Below the pieces are notes generated by a model. That model saw only the letters and a list, made by a program, of their open reading frames with translations. It made no database searches and was not told the DNA's origin. From assembly GCF_001428305.1 (NCBI RefSeq), contig NZ_LMRZ01000006.1, positions 457,736 through 521,735 on the forward strand: 64,000 nucleotides of DNA. Reading direction: 5' to 3'. How positions within the stretch are numbered: the first letter of the stretch is position 1; each line of letters opens with the position of its first letter. Below are positions 1 to 9,445 of the stretch, piece after piece. The position numbers and the translations under genes are program-made. Origin of the DNA: Janibacter sp. Soil728. GTDB taxonomy: Bacteria > Actinomycetota > Actinomycetes > Actinomycetales > Dermatophilaceae.

Positions 1-78
1 AGAGTTGAACAAGAGACCAACCAGTTGTTAACCTTGTGTTCATCTACTGAAGCAGCGATTCCGGACCGGGAGGCCCAC

Positions 79-312
79 ATGTTCCTGATCAACGTCGATC
101 ACGTCGCCGCCAGCATTGCCGCCGACCTCTGCGTGCGCTACCCCACCGTGGCCTGCGAGCGGATCGAGGCGATGGTCGCCAGCGCCCGCGAGCGCATCGA
201 GCCGACCAACGAGCACCCCGAGTTCCTCGCGCCGCTCATCGAGCACGCCGTGCGCATCGAGCTGCACGACCTGGCTGGCGCCCCGGTGCCGCCCACCAGC
301 GCGACCTGCTGA
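79..312 (+). CDS. Small hypothetical protein, probably a three-helix bundle
   Basis: 77 residues with the ATG at 79 preceded by GGGAGG at 68-73, which is why this start is preferred over an in-frame one at 25. The chain is rich in Ala, Glu, Arg and His and looks all-helical, with no signal peptide or membrane segment. It resembles the short three-helix-bundle proteins that many actinobacteria carry, but I recognise no functional motif. A strong hairpin follows the stop codon, so it is probably monocistronic. The function is unknown. Confidence 0.55.
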   Translation: MFLINVDHVAASIAADLCVRYPTVACERIEAMVASARERIEPTNEHPEFLAPLIEHAVRIELHDLAGAPVPPTSATC

Positions 313-333
313 CGCCCCTTCGTTCCCCTCGCA

Positions 334-369
334 CCGATCCCTCCGGCACCCCTGCGCCGGAGGGATCGG
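334..369 (+). terminator. Intrinsic terminator-like hairpin
   Basis: A perfect 14-bp stem (CCGATCCCTCCGGC at 334-347 with its complement at 356-369) around an 8-nt loop lies between the small upstream gene and the GTG of the uracil-DNA glycosylase. There is no T-run, as is common for actinobacterial terminators. Confidence 0.7.
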
Positions 370-388
370 CACGTCGTAGGTTTGACCG

Positions 389-1066
389 GTGCCCACGCAG
401 CCGTTGACCGATCTCATCCACCCCTCGTGGGCGCAGGCCTTGCAGCCGGTGGCGCCCACGATCGCCGCGATGGACGACTTCCTGCGGCACGAGGCCGCCG
501 AGGGACGCGGCCACCTGCCCGCGCGCGAGCACGTGCTGCGCGCCTTCACCATCACCCTCGACGAGGTCCGCGTCCTCGTCGTCGGGCAGGACCCCTACCC
601 CACGCCCGGGCACGCGATCGGCCTGTCCTTCGCCGTGGCCCCTGACGTGCGCCCCCTCCCCCGGTCGCTGGTCAACATCCACCGCGAGCTCGTCGACGAC
701 CTCGCGGTCCCGGCGCCGAGCACCGGCGACCTCACCCCGTGGGCGCAGCAGGGCGTGATGCTGCTCAACCGCTGCCTGACCGTGCGACCCGGCGCACCCG
801 ACAGCCACCGGGGCAAGGGCTGGGAGTCCGTGACCGACCGCGCGATCGAGGTGCTCGCCGCGCGCGGCGGTCCGCTCGTGGCGATCCTCTGGGGCCGCAA
901 GGCCCGCAACCTCGCGCCCGCTCTCGGCGACGTGCCGCGCATCGAGAGCGCCCACCCCTCACCGCTGTCCGCGCGCCACGGCTTCTTCGGCTCGCGGCCC
1001 TTCAGCCGCACCAACGACCTGCTCGCCCGGCAGGGCGCCGACCCGATCGACTGGAGACTCCCGTGA
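389..1066 (+). CDS. ung: Uracil-DNA glycosylase, family 1
   Basis: Removes uracil from DNA to start base-excision repair. The 225-residue length is normal for family 1. The water-activating motif GQDPYP sits at residues 66-71, with the catalytic Asp at 68, and the leucine-loop motif HPSPLSA at 189-195. The start is a GTG after a hairpin, and the stop overlaps the GTG of the next gene (GTGA), so the two are co-transcribed and translationally coupled. Nothing in it is unusual. Confidence 0.95.
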   Translation: MPTQPLTDLIHPSWAQALQPVAPTIAAMDDFLRHEAAEGRGHLPAREHVLRAFTITLDEVRVLVVGQDPYPTPGHAIGLSFAVAPDVRPLPRSLVNIHRELVDDLAVPAPSTGDLTPWAQQGVMLLNRCLTVRPGAPDSHRGKGWESVTDRAIEVLAARGGPLVAILWGRKARNLAPALGDVPRIESAHPSPLSARHGFFGSRPFSRTNDLLARQGADPIDWRLP

Positions 1067-1872
1067 CCGAGACCGTCCACCCCTGGCGCCGCTACATCGC
1101 GATCGGTGACTCCTTCACCGAGGGCATGTCCGACGCGGACCCGCTCATCCAGGGCCGCTACGTCGGCTGGGCCGACCGACTGGCGGCCGCGCTGTCGACC
1201 CAGGTCCCCGACGGCGAGTTCGCCTACGCCAACCTCGCCGTCCGCGGTCGCAAGCTCGACGACGTCATCGGGCCCCAGCTCGACGCCGCCCTCGCCGCGG
1301 GACCCGACCTCGTCTCGATCGTCGGTGGCGGCAACGACATCCTGCGCCCGCGCGTCGACCTCGACGAGATCGCCGACCGCCTCGAGCAGGCCGTCGTACG
1401 CATCCGCGCCACCGGCGCCGATGTCCTCATGGCCACTCCCGCTGACCCGGCGGACGCGGGGCTGCTGGCCTCCCTTCGCTCCCGGCACGCGGTGCACAGC
1501 GCCAATGTCTTCTCCATCGCCCAGCGCCAGGGCGCGCACGTGCTCAACCTGTGGGGCCTGCGCGCGCTGCGCGACTTGCGGCTGTGGTCCACCGACCGCA
1601 TCCACCTGAGCACCGAGGGTCACCGACGCGTGGCGCAGGAGGCGCTCGCCGCCCTCGCCCAGCCGGTGAGCGACCCCGACTGGCGCTCGCCGCTGGCCCC
1701 CGCGCCCGCTGTCGCGCGCCGCGAGCAGGTCGCCGAGACCGCTCGCTGGGCCCGCTCCTACGCCGCACCATGGGTGCACCGCCGGCTCACCGGACGCTCG
1801 TCGGGCGACTCGGTGACGGCCAAGATCGCCGAGCCCGCTCCCTTCGGCCCCGCGGACCTGCCCGGCGCCTGA
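1063..1872 (+). CDS. SGNH/GDSL-family hydrolase (esterase)
   Basis: 269 residues. The GDS block with the nucleophile Ser17, the GGGND block (Asn91) and the DxxH pair (Asp178, His181) are the four SGNH consensus blocks, so this is a lipase/esterase-type hydrolase. No signal peptide is visible, so it is probably cytosolic. The C-terminal 70 residues after the catalytic His are Arg/Ala-rich with no recognised domain. The start GTG at 1063 overlaps the ung stop. The substrate cannot be read from sequence. Confidence 0.85.
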   Translation: MTETVHPWRRYIAIGDSFTEGMSDADPLIQGRYVGWADRLAAALSTQVPDGEFAYANLAVRGRKLDDVIGPQLDAALAAGPDLVSIVGGGNDILRPRVDLDEIADRLEQAVVRIRATGADVLMATPADPADAGLLASLRSRHAVHSANVFSIAQRQGAHVLNLWGLRALRDLRLWSTDRIHLSTEGHRRVAQEALAALAQPVSDPDWRSPLAPAPAVARREQVAETARWARSYAAPWVHRRLTGRSSGDSVTAKIAEPAPFGPADLPGA

Positions 1873-1889
1873 GCCCACACCTCCCCCGC

Positions 1890-1941
1890 GCATTGCCATA
1901 GGGCAATGCGCGTCCAAACCTGCATTGCCATAGGGCAATGC
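1890..1941. repeat. Palindromic doublet, family GCATTGCC-NTAG-GGCAATGC
   Basis: Two identical 20-bp near-palindromes with 8-bp arms lie at 1890-1909 and 1922-1941, separated by 12 bp (32-bp period). The same doublet with the same period recurs at 56941-56992, and a single 24-bp version lies at 44593-44616. The position after the SGNH stop suggests a terminator or a REP-like interspersed element. Confidence 0.8.
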
Positions 1942-1949
1942 GCGCTCAC

Positions 1950-1992
1950 TGGCGCAGATGCTGCTGCTAGTCTCGCAAAATGGCGCAGATGC
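1950..1992 (+). promoter_or_regulatory. Core promoter flanked by 12-bp direct repeats
   Basis: TGGCGCAGATGC occurs at 1950-1961 and again at 1981-1992. Between them lies a -10-like TAGTCT at 1968-1973, placing transcription start at or next to the ATG at 1980 (leaderless). The second repeat covers the first codons of the regulator. This would be a fitting operator for autoregulation by the encoded HTH-TOBE protein, which is an inference. Confidence 0.45.
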
Positions 1993-2381
1993 GAGTATCA
2001 GACGCGGCCGAGCTGCTCGCGGTCTCCCCGGACACGGTCCGACGGTGGATCGATGGTGGTCGCCTCACCGCGACGAAGGGGGCGGGTCCCGTCCTCGTCG
2101 ACGGCGCCGATCTCGCGCGCCTCGCCCAGGAGATCGCCCACCCCGCGCCGGTCGGGCCGGTCACCGACGAGTCCGCCCGCAACCGGATGCGCGGCATCGT
2201 CACCGAGGTCCTGCGCGACGGGGTCATGGCCCAGGTGAGCCTGCAGGCGGGGCCCTTCCGCGTCGTCTCCCTGATGTCTCGCGAGGCCGCCGACGAGCTC
2301 GGCCTCGAGCCGGGCGTCGTCGCCGTCGCCTCGATCAAGTCGACCAATGTCGTCATCGGGACCCCCGGCGGCGCGTCGTGA
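1980..2381 (+). CDS. HTH plus TOBE (Mop-like) molybdate-responsive regulator
   Basis: 133 residues. The first 45 look like an excisionase/MerR-type helix-turn-helix ([19 protein letters not shown]), and residues 67-127 are a TOBE domain, the fold that binds molybdate or tungstate. It heads a run with modA, modB and modC and overlaps modA by 4 bp, so it probably senses oxyanion and controls this operon, like a minimal ModE. It has only one TOBE domain, so oligomerisation would be needed to make a full Mop-type binding site. ATG 1980 is chosen because it fits a leaderless transcript. ATG 1989 is the alternative. Confidence 0.8.
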   Translation: MAQMRVSDAAELLAVSPDTVRRWIDGGRLTATKGAGPVLVDGADLARLAQEIAHPAPVGPVTDESARNRMRGIVTEVLRDGVMAQVSLQAGPFRVVSLMSREAADELGLEPGVVAVASIKSTNVVIGTPGGAS

Positions 2382-3133
2382 GACGCGTCCTCGCCACGAC
2401 CACGGTCACCGCCCTCGCTCTGGCGCTGGCCGCCTGCGGGTCGGGCAACGACTCCGGCGACGGCTCGACCACCCTGCACGTCGCCGCGGCGGCCTCCCTC
2501 ACCCGGCCCTTCGAGCAGATCGCCACGGCCTACGAGAAGCAGCATCGCGGCGTGCAGGTCGAGCTGCAGTTCGCCGGGTCCTCCGACCTGGCCACGCAGG
2601 TCGTCAACGGCGCCCAGATCGATGTCTTCGCCTCCGCCGACACGGCCAACATGGACAAGGTGGGCGACGCGATCACGGGCGACCCGGCGATCTTCGCCAC
2701 CAACACCCTGACGATCATCACCGAGCCGGGCAACCCGAAGAAGATCACCGGGCTGAAGGACCTCGAGAGGTCCGACCTGGCCGTCGTCGTCTGCGCCCCG
2801 CAGGTCCCCTGCGGCACGGCGACCCAGATGCTGATGAAGCGGCAGCACGTCACCATCGACGCGGCCAGCGAAGAAGCCCAGGTCACCGACGTCCTCACCA
2901 AGGTGACCACGGGCGAGGCCGACGCCGGGCTCGTCTACGTCACCGACGCCACCGGGGCCGGCGACGCGGTGGACACCGTCGCGACGAAGGGGGCCGACCA
3001 GGTCGTCAACACCTACCCGATCGCGCCCATCGCCGGCAATGCCTCGCCCGACGAGGCGCAGGCCTTCGTCGACCACGTCACCGGCCCCGAAGGGCAGAAG
3101 GTCCTGAAGGCCAAGGGTTTCGGCGCACCGTGA
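2378..3133 (+). CDS. modA: Molybdate ABC transporter substrate-binding lipoprotein
   Basis: Captures molybdate outside the membrane for ModBC. It has 251 residues, with a lipoprotein signal whose lipobox LAAC ends at Cys20, followed by a Ser/Gly/Asp-rich linker and a periplasmic-binding type-II fold. It has the typical ModA opening ([12 protein letters not shown]) and the segments GSSDLATQV and DVFASAD. The GTG start overlaps the regulator stop and its own stop overlaps modB (GTGA). Molybdate specificity is inferred from the family and the TOBE context. Confidence 0.92.
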   Translation: MRRVLATTTVTALALALAACGSGNDSGDGSTTLHVAAAASLTRPFEQIATAYEKQHRGVQVELQFAGSSDLATQVVNGAQIDVFASADTANMDKVGDAITGDPAIFATNTLTIITEPGNPKKITGLKDLERSDLAVVVCAPQVPCGTATQMLMKRQHVTIDAASEEAQVTDVLTKVTTGEADAGLVYVTDATGAGDAVDTVATKGADQVVNTYPIAPIAGNASPDEAQAFVDHVTGPEGQKVLKAKGFGAP

Positions 3134-3906
3134 AGCCCCCCGTCTGGCTGTGGATCCCCGCGTCCGGGGCGATCCTCGTGGTCGTGCTCCCGCTGCTCGG
3201 GCTCCTCTCCTCCGTCGACGTCGGCAGCCTTTGGCCGCTGCTCACCTCCGAGGCATCCGTGACGGCGCTCCTGCTGTCGCTGCGCACCTCGCTCGCGGCG
3301 ACGGCGCTGTGCATCGTCCTCGGCGCCCCGCTCGCCCTCCTGCTCGCTCGCGGCAGCTGGCGCGGGCAGTCGACCCTGCGGGCGCTGGTGCTGGTGCCCC
3401 TCGTGCTGCCTCCGGTCGTCGGCGGCCTCGCACTCCTCACGACCTTCGGTCGGCGCGGCCTGATCGGTGAGCACCTCGTCGCCGCGGGCCTGTCGATCTC
3501 CTACTCGACCACCGCGGTCGTCCTCGCGCAGACCTTCGTCGCGCTCCCCTTCCTCGTCCTGTCGCTGGAGGGCGCGGTGCGCGGTCTCGACCGACGCCAG
3601 GAAGAAGCGGCGGCCACCCTCGGTGCCAGTCCGTGGCGGCGCCTGACCCGGGTCACCCTGCCGTTGGTGGCGCCCGGTCTGCTGTCGGGCTCGGTGCTCG
3701 CCTTCGCGCGGGCCCTCGGTGAGTTCGGCGCGACGCTCACCTTCGCCGGGTCCGCGCAGGGTCGCACCCGGACGCTCCCGCTGGAGATCTACCTGCAGCG
3801 CGAGGTCGACCCGGACGCCGCGATCGCGCTGTCCCTCGTGCTCGTCGTGCTGGCCACGGTGATCGTCGGGTCGGTCTACGCGCGCACGACGAGGGCCGCC
3901 GCATGA
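3130..3906 (+). CDS. modB: Molybdate ABC transporter permease
   Basis: 258 residues with about five or six hydrophobic segments and the binding-protein-dependent permease loop ([20 protein letters not shown]) that docks on the ATPase. It forms the membrane channel for ModA-delivered molybdate. The start GTG overlaps the modA stop and its stop overlaps the modC ATG, so the whole cassette is translationally coupled. Confidence 0.93.
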   Translation: MKPPVWLWIPASGAILVVVLPLLGLLSSVDVGSLWPLLTSEASVTALLLSLRTSLAATALCIVLGAPLALLLARGSWRGQSTLRALVLVPLVLPPVVGGLALLTTFGRRGLIGEHLVAAGLSISYSTTAVVLAQTFVALPFLVLSLEGAVRGLDRRQEEAAATLGASPWRRLTRVTLPLVAPGLLSGSVLAFARALGEFGATLTFAGSAQGRTRTLPLEIYLQREVDPDAAIALSLVLVVLATVIVGSVYARTTRAAA

Positions 3907-4949
3907 GCCTGCAGGTACGCGCCCGATGGGCCGAGCGCGGCCTCGACGTCGACCTCGACCTGCCACCCGGCCGGCACGCGGTCACCGGCCCCAACGGCGC
4001 CGGCAAGTCCTCGTTGCTCGCGATCCTCGCCGGCCTGGCCCGGGCCGACGACAGCCGGGTCGTGCTCGACGGTCGCCCGCTCGACGACCTGCCCCCGCAC
4101 CGCCGACGCGTGGTGCTCATGTCGCAGGCCGGGCAGCTCTTCCCCCACCTGGACGTGCGCGACAACGTCGCCTTCGGGCCGCGCAGCCACGGCAGGGGCC
4201 GAAGGGAGTCACGCGCCGCCGCGGAGCACTGGCTCGACGTCGTCGGCATGAGCGACTTCGCCGACCGTCGCCCCTCCCGGCTCTCCGGCGGGCAGGCCGC
4301 GCGAGTCGCCCTGGCTCGGGCCCTGGCGGCCGAGCCCGACGCACTGCTGCTCGACGAGCCGCTGGCGGCCCTGGACGTCGAGGCGACACCGGCGATGCGG
4401 GCGGTCCTCTCGCGAGTGACCCACGAGCGGGAGGACCTCGTCGTCGTGCTCGTCACCCACGACGTCCTCGACGTGCTCACCGTCGCCGACGGCCCGACCG
4501 ACACCCTCACCGTCCTCGGCCAGCAGGTCGAGCACGGACCGGTCCGCCAGGTCCTGGAGCACCCCCGCAGCGACTTCACCGCCGGGCTCGCGGGGCTCAA
4601 CCTGCTGCGCGCAGAGGCCACGCCGGGGGGAGGTGCGATCGCCGGCGATCTCGACATCGCGACCGGCCCGCACGAGGTGGCCGGGCCCTGCTGGGTGACC
4701 TTCACCCCCGACGCGGTCTCGCTGCACCACGACCACCCGGAGGGGTCGCCACGCAATGTCTGGCAGGGTCGCGTCTCCCGGGTGGAGGCGCACGCCGGAC
4801 GGGTCCGCGTGTGGCTGGAGACCCCCTTCGCCATGAGCGCGGAGGTGACGCCCGCGGCGCTGGCCGCGCTCCCCCTGCGGCCCGGCGACACCGTGTGGGT
4901 CTCGGTCAAGGCGAGCCAGGTGCGCGTCCACCCGGCCGCCGTCAGCTGA
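3903..4949 (+). CDS. modC: Molybdate ABC transporter ATPase with C-terminal TOBE region
   Basis: Energises ModAB. It has 348 residues: Walker A GPNGAGKS at 29-36, signature LSGGQ at 127-131, and Walker B LLLDEP at 148-153 followed by the D-loop. The C-terminal 100 residues form a TOBE-like regulatory region typical of ModC. The ATG overlaps the modB stop. Its last 8 bp overlap the 3' end of the convergent LCP gene, so the two operons share a tail-to-tail junction with no spacer. Confidence 0.93.
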   Translation: MSLQVRARWAERGLDVDLDLPPGRHAVTGPNGAGKSSLLAILAGLARADDSRVVLDGRPLDDLPPHRRRVVLMSQAGQLFPHLDVRDNVAFGPRSHGRGRRESRAAAEHWLDVVGMSDFADRRPSRLSGGQAARVALARALAAEPDALLLDEPLAALDVEATPAMRAVLSRVTHEREDLVVVLVTHDVLDVLTVADGPTDTLTVLGQQVEHGPVRQVLEHPRSDFTAGLAGLNLLRAEATPGGGAIAGDLDIATGPHEVAGPCWVTFTPDAVSLHHDHPEGSPRNVWQGRVSRVEAHAGRVRVWLETPFAMSAEVTPAALAALPLRPGDTVWVSVKASQVRVHPAAVS

Positions 4950-6075
4950 GCCGACCGTCCCGGAAGTCGCGGAAGGCGGCCTTGGACTCCGCGTCGAGGC
5001 GCACGATGGACTGGCCCGACTGCATGGCGGTCGGGCCCTTGGCCACGGCGTGGCCGACCTTGGTCGGACTGACCCGGTAGAAGGACGCACTGAAGAGGAG
5101 CATCTCCTGCGCCGACAGGTCGCTGCTCGCGTGCTCGTCGATGACGGTGAGCGCCCTGGGCACCACGCCGGGTCCCTTGACCTTGGCCTGCAGCGCGGCC
5201 GCCGCGAGCAGCAGGCCCTGGTTGCGGGAACGGCCGAAGTCCCCGTCGGGCAGGGTCTTGCGCTCGCGGGCCCAGGCCAGGGCGCTGTCCCCGGAGAGAT
5301 GGTGACGGCCCTTGGCGATCCGGCCTCCGGGCAGGTGTGAGTCGAGCGCCTTGGGCGCGACGAAGTCCAGCCCGCCGAGCTCGTCGACCATCGCGGCGAA
5401 GCCCTTCATGCTCGTCACGACGTAGCCGTCGACGTCGATGCCGCTGATGCTCTCGACCGACGTCGCCTGCCCGTGCGGACCAGCGAAGACCATCGAGGAG
5501 TTGAGCTTGCCGTGGCCGTGGCCGGGGATCGGAACCCACAGGTCGCGGGCGAACCCCATCAGCCCGGCGCCGCCCGAGCCGTCGACACCGAGCAGCTGGA
5601 TCGCGTCGGCACGGGAGCGCTCGACGTCCTGACCGGGACGGGCGTCGGAGCCGAGGACGAGGACATGGCGGCTGCCACCGAGGTCGGCCTTGCCCTCGCT
5701 GCCGAGGCTGGGCCACCAGCCGCCGACGACCTTCCAGGCCGTGCGGCCCTTTGGTCGCACGGCGAGGGTGACGTCGTCATCGGCGGTGACCACGGCGACC
5801 TTGGCCCCGCGCCAGGTGCCGAGCTTCGCCGTGCCGTCCAGCTCGTGGTCGCCGTACTTCTTCGCCACGACCTTGGTCAGAGCCGCGGGTGCACCGGAGA
5901 CCTCGGCCCGGGTGGTGGTCGTGGTCGTGGTCGACGACGAGCCGGTCGACGACGACGGGGAGGACGACGACGTGCTCGAGTCCTCCCCTTCGTCCGGGGT
6001 CGCGGTGCAGGCGGCGAGCGCCAGCGTGATCGCGGTGGTGGTCGCGGCGGTGCGGATGGCGAAGGGAGATCTCAC
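4942..6075 (-). CDS. LytR-CpsA-Psr (LCP) family protein, lipoprotein form
   Basis: 377 residues. LCP enzymes attach teichoic acids or other glycopolymers to peptidoglycan. The LCP core shows GSDARPG, the Asp/Arg-containing segment FARDLWVPIPGHG and the WARERK block. Unlike most LCP proteins, which have an N-terminal membrane helix, this one has a signal peptide ending in the lipobox LAAC and then a 40-residue Ser/Thr-only stretch, so it should be lipid-anchored on a flexible spacer. A second LCP gene lies at 58130. It is convergent with modC. Confidence 0.88.
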   Translation of the reverse strand: MRSPFAIRTAATTTAITLALAACTATPDEGEDSSTSSSSPSSSTGSSSTTTTTTTRAEVSGAPAALTKVVAKKYGDHELDGTAKLGTWRGAKVAVVTADDDVTLAVRPKGRTAWKVVGGWWPSLGSEGKADLGGSRHVLVLGSDARPGQDVERSRADAIQLLGVDGSGGAGLMGFARDLWVPIPGHGHGKLNSSMVFAGPHGQATSVESISGIDVDGYVVTSMKGFAAMVDELGGLDFVAPKALDSHLPGGRIAKGRHHLSGDSALAWARERKTLPDGDFGRSRNQGLLLAAAALQAKVKGPGVVPRALTVIDEHASSDLSAQEMLLFSASFYRVSPTKVGHAVAKGPTAMQSGQSIVRLDAESKAAFRDFRDGRLS

Positions 6076-6095
6076 CCCTCCACCGTAGGTGCGGC

Positions 6096-6725
6096 TCAGC
6101 CGTCCTGCTCGACGGTGGCCTTGCCGGTCCTGACGTCGACGAGGACGTCCTTGTCGTCACCGGCGACGTCGATGCTGATCTTCCAGGAGTGCCTGCCGCC
6201 CTCCTCCTCGAGCTCGGCCTCGTCGAAGGTGCCGTCGACCTCCTTCAAGGCCGCCGCGATCGCCTCGGGCAGGTCGAGCGTCGCCGCCTTCAGCCCCGCC
6301 CGGTCGTCGCTGTCGAGGTCCCCTTCCTTGCCGGCGCTCGCCGTGCCGCCCTTGGCGACGTCGACCTCGACGCTCGTCGCCCCCTTCGCGACGTCGATCT
6401 CCCAGGTGCCGTCGCCGTCCTGGTCGTCGACCTCGTAGGCGGTGCCCCCGGCCTCCTTCTCCGCGGCGGCGATGGCAGCCAGGACCGGGTCGGTGGACGT
6501 GGCGGAGGACGTCGTCGACGTCCGGGACGCGGAGGCGGACGTGCTGGCGGAGCTGGACGTGCTGGTGGAGCTGGAGGTGACGCTCGACGACGCGGACGGC
6601 GTGTCGCCGGGCCGCTGCGTGCGGGACTCTGCGGGGCCGGCCGGGGCGTCCCCGTTGCCGCAGGCGCTCAGGCCCAGCAGGGCTGCGGTCGTGAGGGCGA
6701 GGAGTGCGCTGCGTGTGGTCTTCAT
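6096..6725 (-). CDS. PepSY-like secreted lipoprotein
   Basis: 209 residues with a lipobox LSAC near residue 21, a long Ser/Thr linker, then two repeats of a roughly 65-residue unit built like PepSY domains (AIAAAEKEAGGTAYEVD... and AIAAALKEVDGTFDEAE...). PepSY domains are usually protease-inhibitory or sensing modules at the cell surface. It lies 20 bp upstream of the LCP gene on the same strand, so the two are probably co-transcribed. The exact role is unknown. Confidence 0.8.
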   Translation of the reverse strand: MKTTRSALLALTTAALLGLSACGNGDAPAGPAESRTQRPGDTPSASSSVTSSSTSTSSSASTSASASRTSTTSSATSTDPVLAAIAAAEKEAGGTAYEVDDQDGDGTWEIDVAKGATSVEVDVAKGGTASAGKEGDLDSDDRAGLKAATLDLPEAIAAALKEVDGTFDEAELEEEGGRHSWKISIDVAGDDKDVLVDVRTGKATVEQDG

Positions 6726-6873
6726 GCCTCTGGTCTACCCACTTCTCGCGCGGATCACCACCAGGATCGGCCGTCGTGAAGGAACCCTCACGCAGTCCTC
6801 ACCAGTGCTTCACCCGGTGGGCCCCTCCCGGGGGTCATGACGGGTGCCCCCTCGGGCTCGTAGAGTGCTCGAC

Positions 6874-8046
6874 ATGCCAGCAACCAGGCTCATGCCCACC
6901 GAGATCGGCGACGACCTCATCGAGCTCACCCGATCGATCTGCGACAAGTCGCTGCGGCCGCAGGTCGACGAGGTCGAGGCGCGCGCCGCAACGGAGGAGG
7001 TCTTCCCCCGCGAGGTCTTCCGCACCCTGGGGCGCGCCGGCCTGCTGTCGCTGCCCTACCCCGAGGAGCTCGGCGGCGGGTGCCAGCCCTACGAGATCTA
7101 CCTGCAGGTCGTCGAGGAGATCGCCTCCGCATGGGGAGCCGTCGGGGTCGGTGTCTCGGTGCACTCCCTCACCGCCTACGCCGTGCACACCTTCGGCACC
7201 CGCGCGCAGCAGGAGGCGCTGCTGCCGGACATGCTGTCCGGGGAGACCCTCGGTGCCTATGCCCTCTCCGAGCCGCTCGCCGGCTCGGACATCGGCGCGA
7301 TGACCACCCGCGCCGCGCAGGACGGCGAGGACTGGCGCATCCGCGGTCGCAAGGCGTGGATCTCGCACGCCGGCCACGCCGACTACTACACGACCTTCGC
7401 CCGCACCAGCGACGACGGCGGCCGCGGGGTGAGCTGCTTCGTCGTGCCGGGCGACGCCGCGGGCCTGTCCTACGGGGCCCCGGAGAAGAAGATGGGCCTG
7501 CACGGCGACACGGTGCGCGAGGTGATCTACGACGACGTGGCCGTCTCCGACGACCGGCAGATCGGCGACCTGGGTCGCGGCGTGCCGATGGCCCTCGCCG
7601 GTCTGGACGCCGGCCGTCTCGGCATCGCCGCCGTCGCCACCGGGCTCGCCCAGGCCGCCCTCGACGTCGCCGCGAAGTACGCCAACGAGCGCGAGCAGTT
7701 CGGTCGCCCCATCGCCAGCAACCAGGGTCTGGCCTTCCTCCTGGCCGACATGGAGGCCGCGGTGACGAGCGCCCGGGCGACCTATCTCCACGCCGCCCGG
7801 ATGCGGGACGCGGGGCGCCCCTACGGCAAGGAGGCAGCGGTCGCCAAGCTCATCGCCACCGATGCGTCGATGCGGGTGACGACCGACGCGATCCAGGTGC
7901 TCGGCGGCGCGGGGTACACGCAGGACTTCCCGGTGGAGCGCTACTTCCGCGAGGCCAAGGTGACCCAGATCTTCGAAGGGACCAACCAGATCCAGCGGCT
8001 GGTGATCTCGCGCCACCTGCTCGCCGACCTCACCGGGCGGCGTTGA
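6874..8046 (+). CDS. Acyl-CoA dehydrogenase
   Basis: 390 residues in the FAD-dependent acyl-CoA dehydrogenase fold. It shows the LSEPLAGSDIGAM and RKAWISHAG flavin-binding segments and the C-terminal FEGTNQIQRL signature that carries the catalytic Glu in this family. It oxidises acyl-CoA thioesters at the alpha-beta bond, and the chain length is not readable. ATG 6874 is preferred because TAGAGT at 6861-6866 places transcription start at the codon (leaderless); a GTG at 6844 is also in frame. The last 17 bp overlap the convergent wax-ester-synthase gene. Confidence 0.9.
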   Translation: MPATRLMPTEIGDDLIELTRSICDKSLRPQVDEVEARAATEEVFPREVFRTLGRAGLLSLPYPEELGGGCQPYEIYLQVVEEIASAWGAVGVGVSVHSLTAYAVHTFGTRAQQEALLPDMLSGETLGAYALSEPLAGSDIGAMTTRAAQDGEDWRIRGRKAWISHAGHADYYTTFARTSDDGGRGVSCFVVPGDAAGLSYGAPEKKMGLHGDTVREVIYDDVAVSDDRQIGDLGRGVPMALAGLDAGRLGIAAVATGLAQAALDVAAKYANEREQFGRPIASNQGLAFLLADMEAAVTSARATYLHAARMRDAGRPYGKEAAVAKLIATDASMRVTTDAIQVLGGAGYTQDFPVERYFREAKVTQIFEGTNQIQRLVISRHLLADLTGRR

Positions 8047-9442
8047 GCAGGACCTCGACCTCCGCACGCATCGCGTCAGCGAGCTCCTGCACGTCGGGCA
8101 TGACGTCCCGGCAGGCGAGGACCCCGACGTTGAGGTTCTCGCCAAGCCCCTGCAGGGTGATGTTCAGGCCCAGGCCGTCGGTGATGATCGAGACCGGGTA
8201 CAGCGCCTCGACGACTGCTCCGCCGAGGTAGAGCGTCACGTCCGGTCCGGGGATGTTGGACACGACGAGGTTGCAGGTCCGGACCTGCTGGAAGAGCCCG
8301 AGCTGGAAGAAGTTGCGCATCAACGGCGCCATGATGATGGGTGGGGCGAAGGCCAACCCTCCTTCGTAGATGTCGGCGGGCACGGCCGCTCCGCTGGACT
8401 TGGCCGCGACGGTGGCCGCGTGCGCTGCCGTGAGGCGCCGGACCGGGTCCTCGAGGTGGACGGGCAACGGGGTGAACATCGCCGTCACGGAGTTGCCGGC
8501 GGCACCGGTACGGTCGCCGGGCAGCGCCACCGGGATCATGGTCACGAGTGGCTTGCCGACCGACGCGTCGTGAGCGATCAACCACTGGCGTACGGCGGCT
8601 GCCGAGGCAGCCAGGACGACGTCGTTGACCGAGACCCCGAAGGCGTTCTTGATGGTCTTCAGGTCGGCCAGCGGCAGCTGGGTCAGGCCGATCCGCCGCT
8701 GCGCGGAGATGGCTCCGTTGAAGGGCGTGGTCGGGGCCCTCAAGGGACTGGTCACTGCCTCACCCGTCGAGCCCTTGGCGACCAGTCGACGCACCCGGGA
8801 GGCGCCGTTGATCGCCAGGGCCGGCGCATAGCGCACGAGCCCGCTGGCCAACCGCTTGGCATCCTTGGGCCGCTCGGTGATGCTCGATGCCGCCCTGCCG
8901 AGGAGGTTGAGCCCACTCGGTCGCCTCGACGGCTCGTGGACGGCGGGCTCACCGGGCATGATGCCGGGCTCGAGGTCGACCAGGGCGGTGAGCAGCTCCA
9001 CCCCGGAGAGCCCGTCGAGCATCGCGTGGTGCACCTTCATGTAGACGGCGCAGCGACCCCCTTCGAGTCCGGTGATCAGGTACGTCTCCCACAGGGGCTG
9101 CGTCATGTCGAGGGGTCGCTCGTGGAGCCTGGCGACGAGGTCGACCAGGTCCTGGCGACCACCGGGTGCCGGGAGGGCGGAGGCACGCACGTGGTCGTCG
9201 AGGTCGAAGTCTGGGTCGTCGACCCAGTAGGGCCGGTCCAGACCGAAGGGGACCATCTGCAGACGTTTGCGGAAGAGCGAGAGACGACCGACGCGCTCCG
9301 CGAGAAGGGCCCGCAGGTGGGCTCGGTCGAAGGGCACACCGAGGCCGTCCGGGTCGAGGACGACGATGCTGCCGACGTGACCTGTCTGGCGCGGCGCCTC
9401 CAGACTTAGGAATGCGGTGTCCAGACCTCCCAGACGCTCCAC
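8030..9442 (-). CDS. Wax ester synthase / diacylglycerol acyltransferase (WS/DGAT)
   Basis: 470 residues, the usual family length. The catalytic HHxxxDG motif is at 138-144 (HHAMLDG), and the second family block PLWETYLI precedes it. The family transfers acyl groups from acyl-CoA to long-chain alcohols or diacylglycerol, making storage lipids. It is the last gene of a three-gene minus-strand run with two alpha/beta hydrolases (3 bp behind the preceding gene), which suggests storage and turnover of neutral lipid. It is convergent with the acyl-CoA dehydrogenase. Confidence 0.92.
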   Translation of the reverse strand: MERLGGLDTAFLSLEAPRQTGHVGSIVVLDPDGLGVPFDRAHLRALLAERVGRLSLFRKRLQMVPFGLDRPYWVDDPDFDLDDHVRASALPAPGGRQDLVDLVARLHERPLDMTQPLWETYLITGLEGGRCAVYMKVHHAMLDGLSGVELLTALVDLEPGIMPGEPAVHEPSRRPSGLNLLGRAASSITERPKDAKRLASGLVRYAPALAINGASRVRRLVAKGSTGEAVTSPLRAPTTPFNGAISAQRRIGLTQLPLADLKTIKNAFGVSVNDVVLAASAAAVRQWLIAHDASVGKPLVTMIPVALPGDRTGAAGNSVTAMFTPLPVHLEDPVRRLTAAHAATVAAKSSGAAVPADIYEGGLAFAPPIIMAPLMRNFFQLGLFQQVRTCNLVVSNIPGPDVTLYLGGAVVEALYPVSIITDGLGLNITLQGLGENLNVGVLACRDVMPDVQELADAMRAEVEVLLNAAR

Positions 9443-9445
9443 GGT

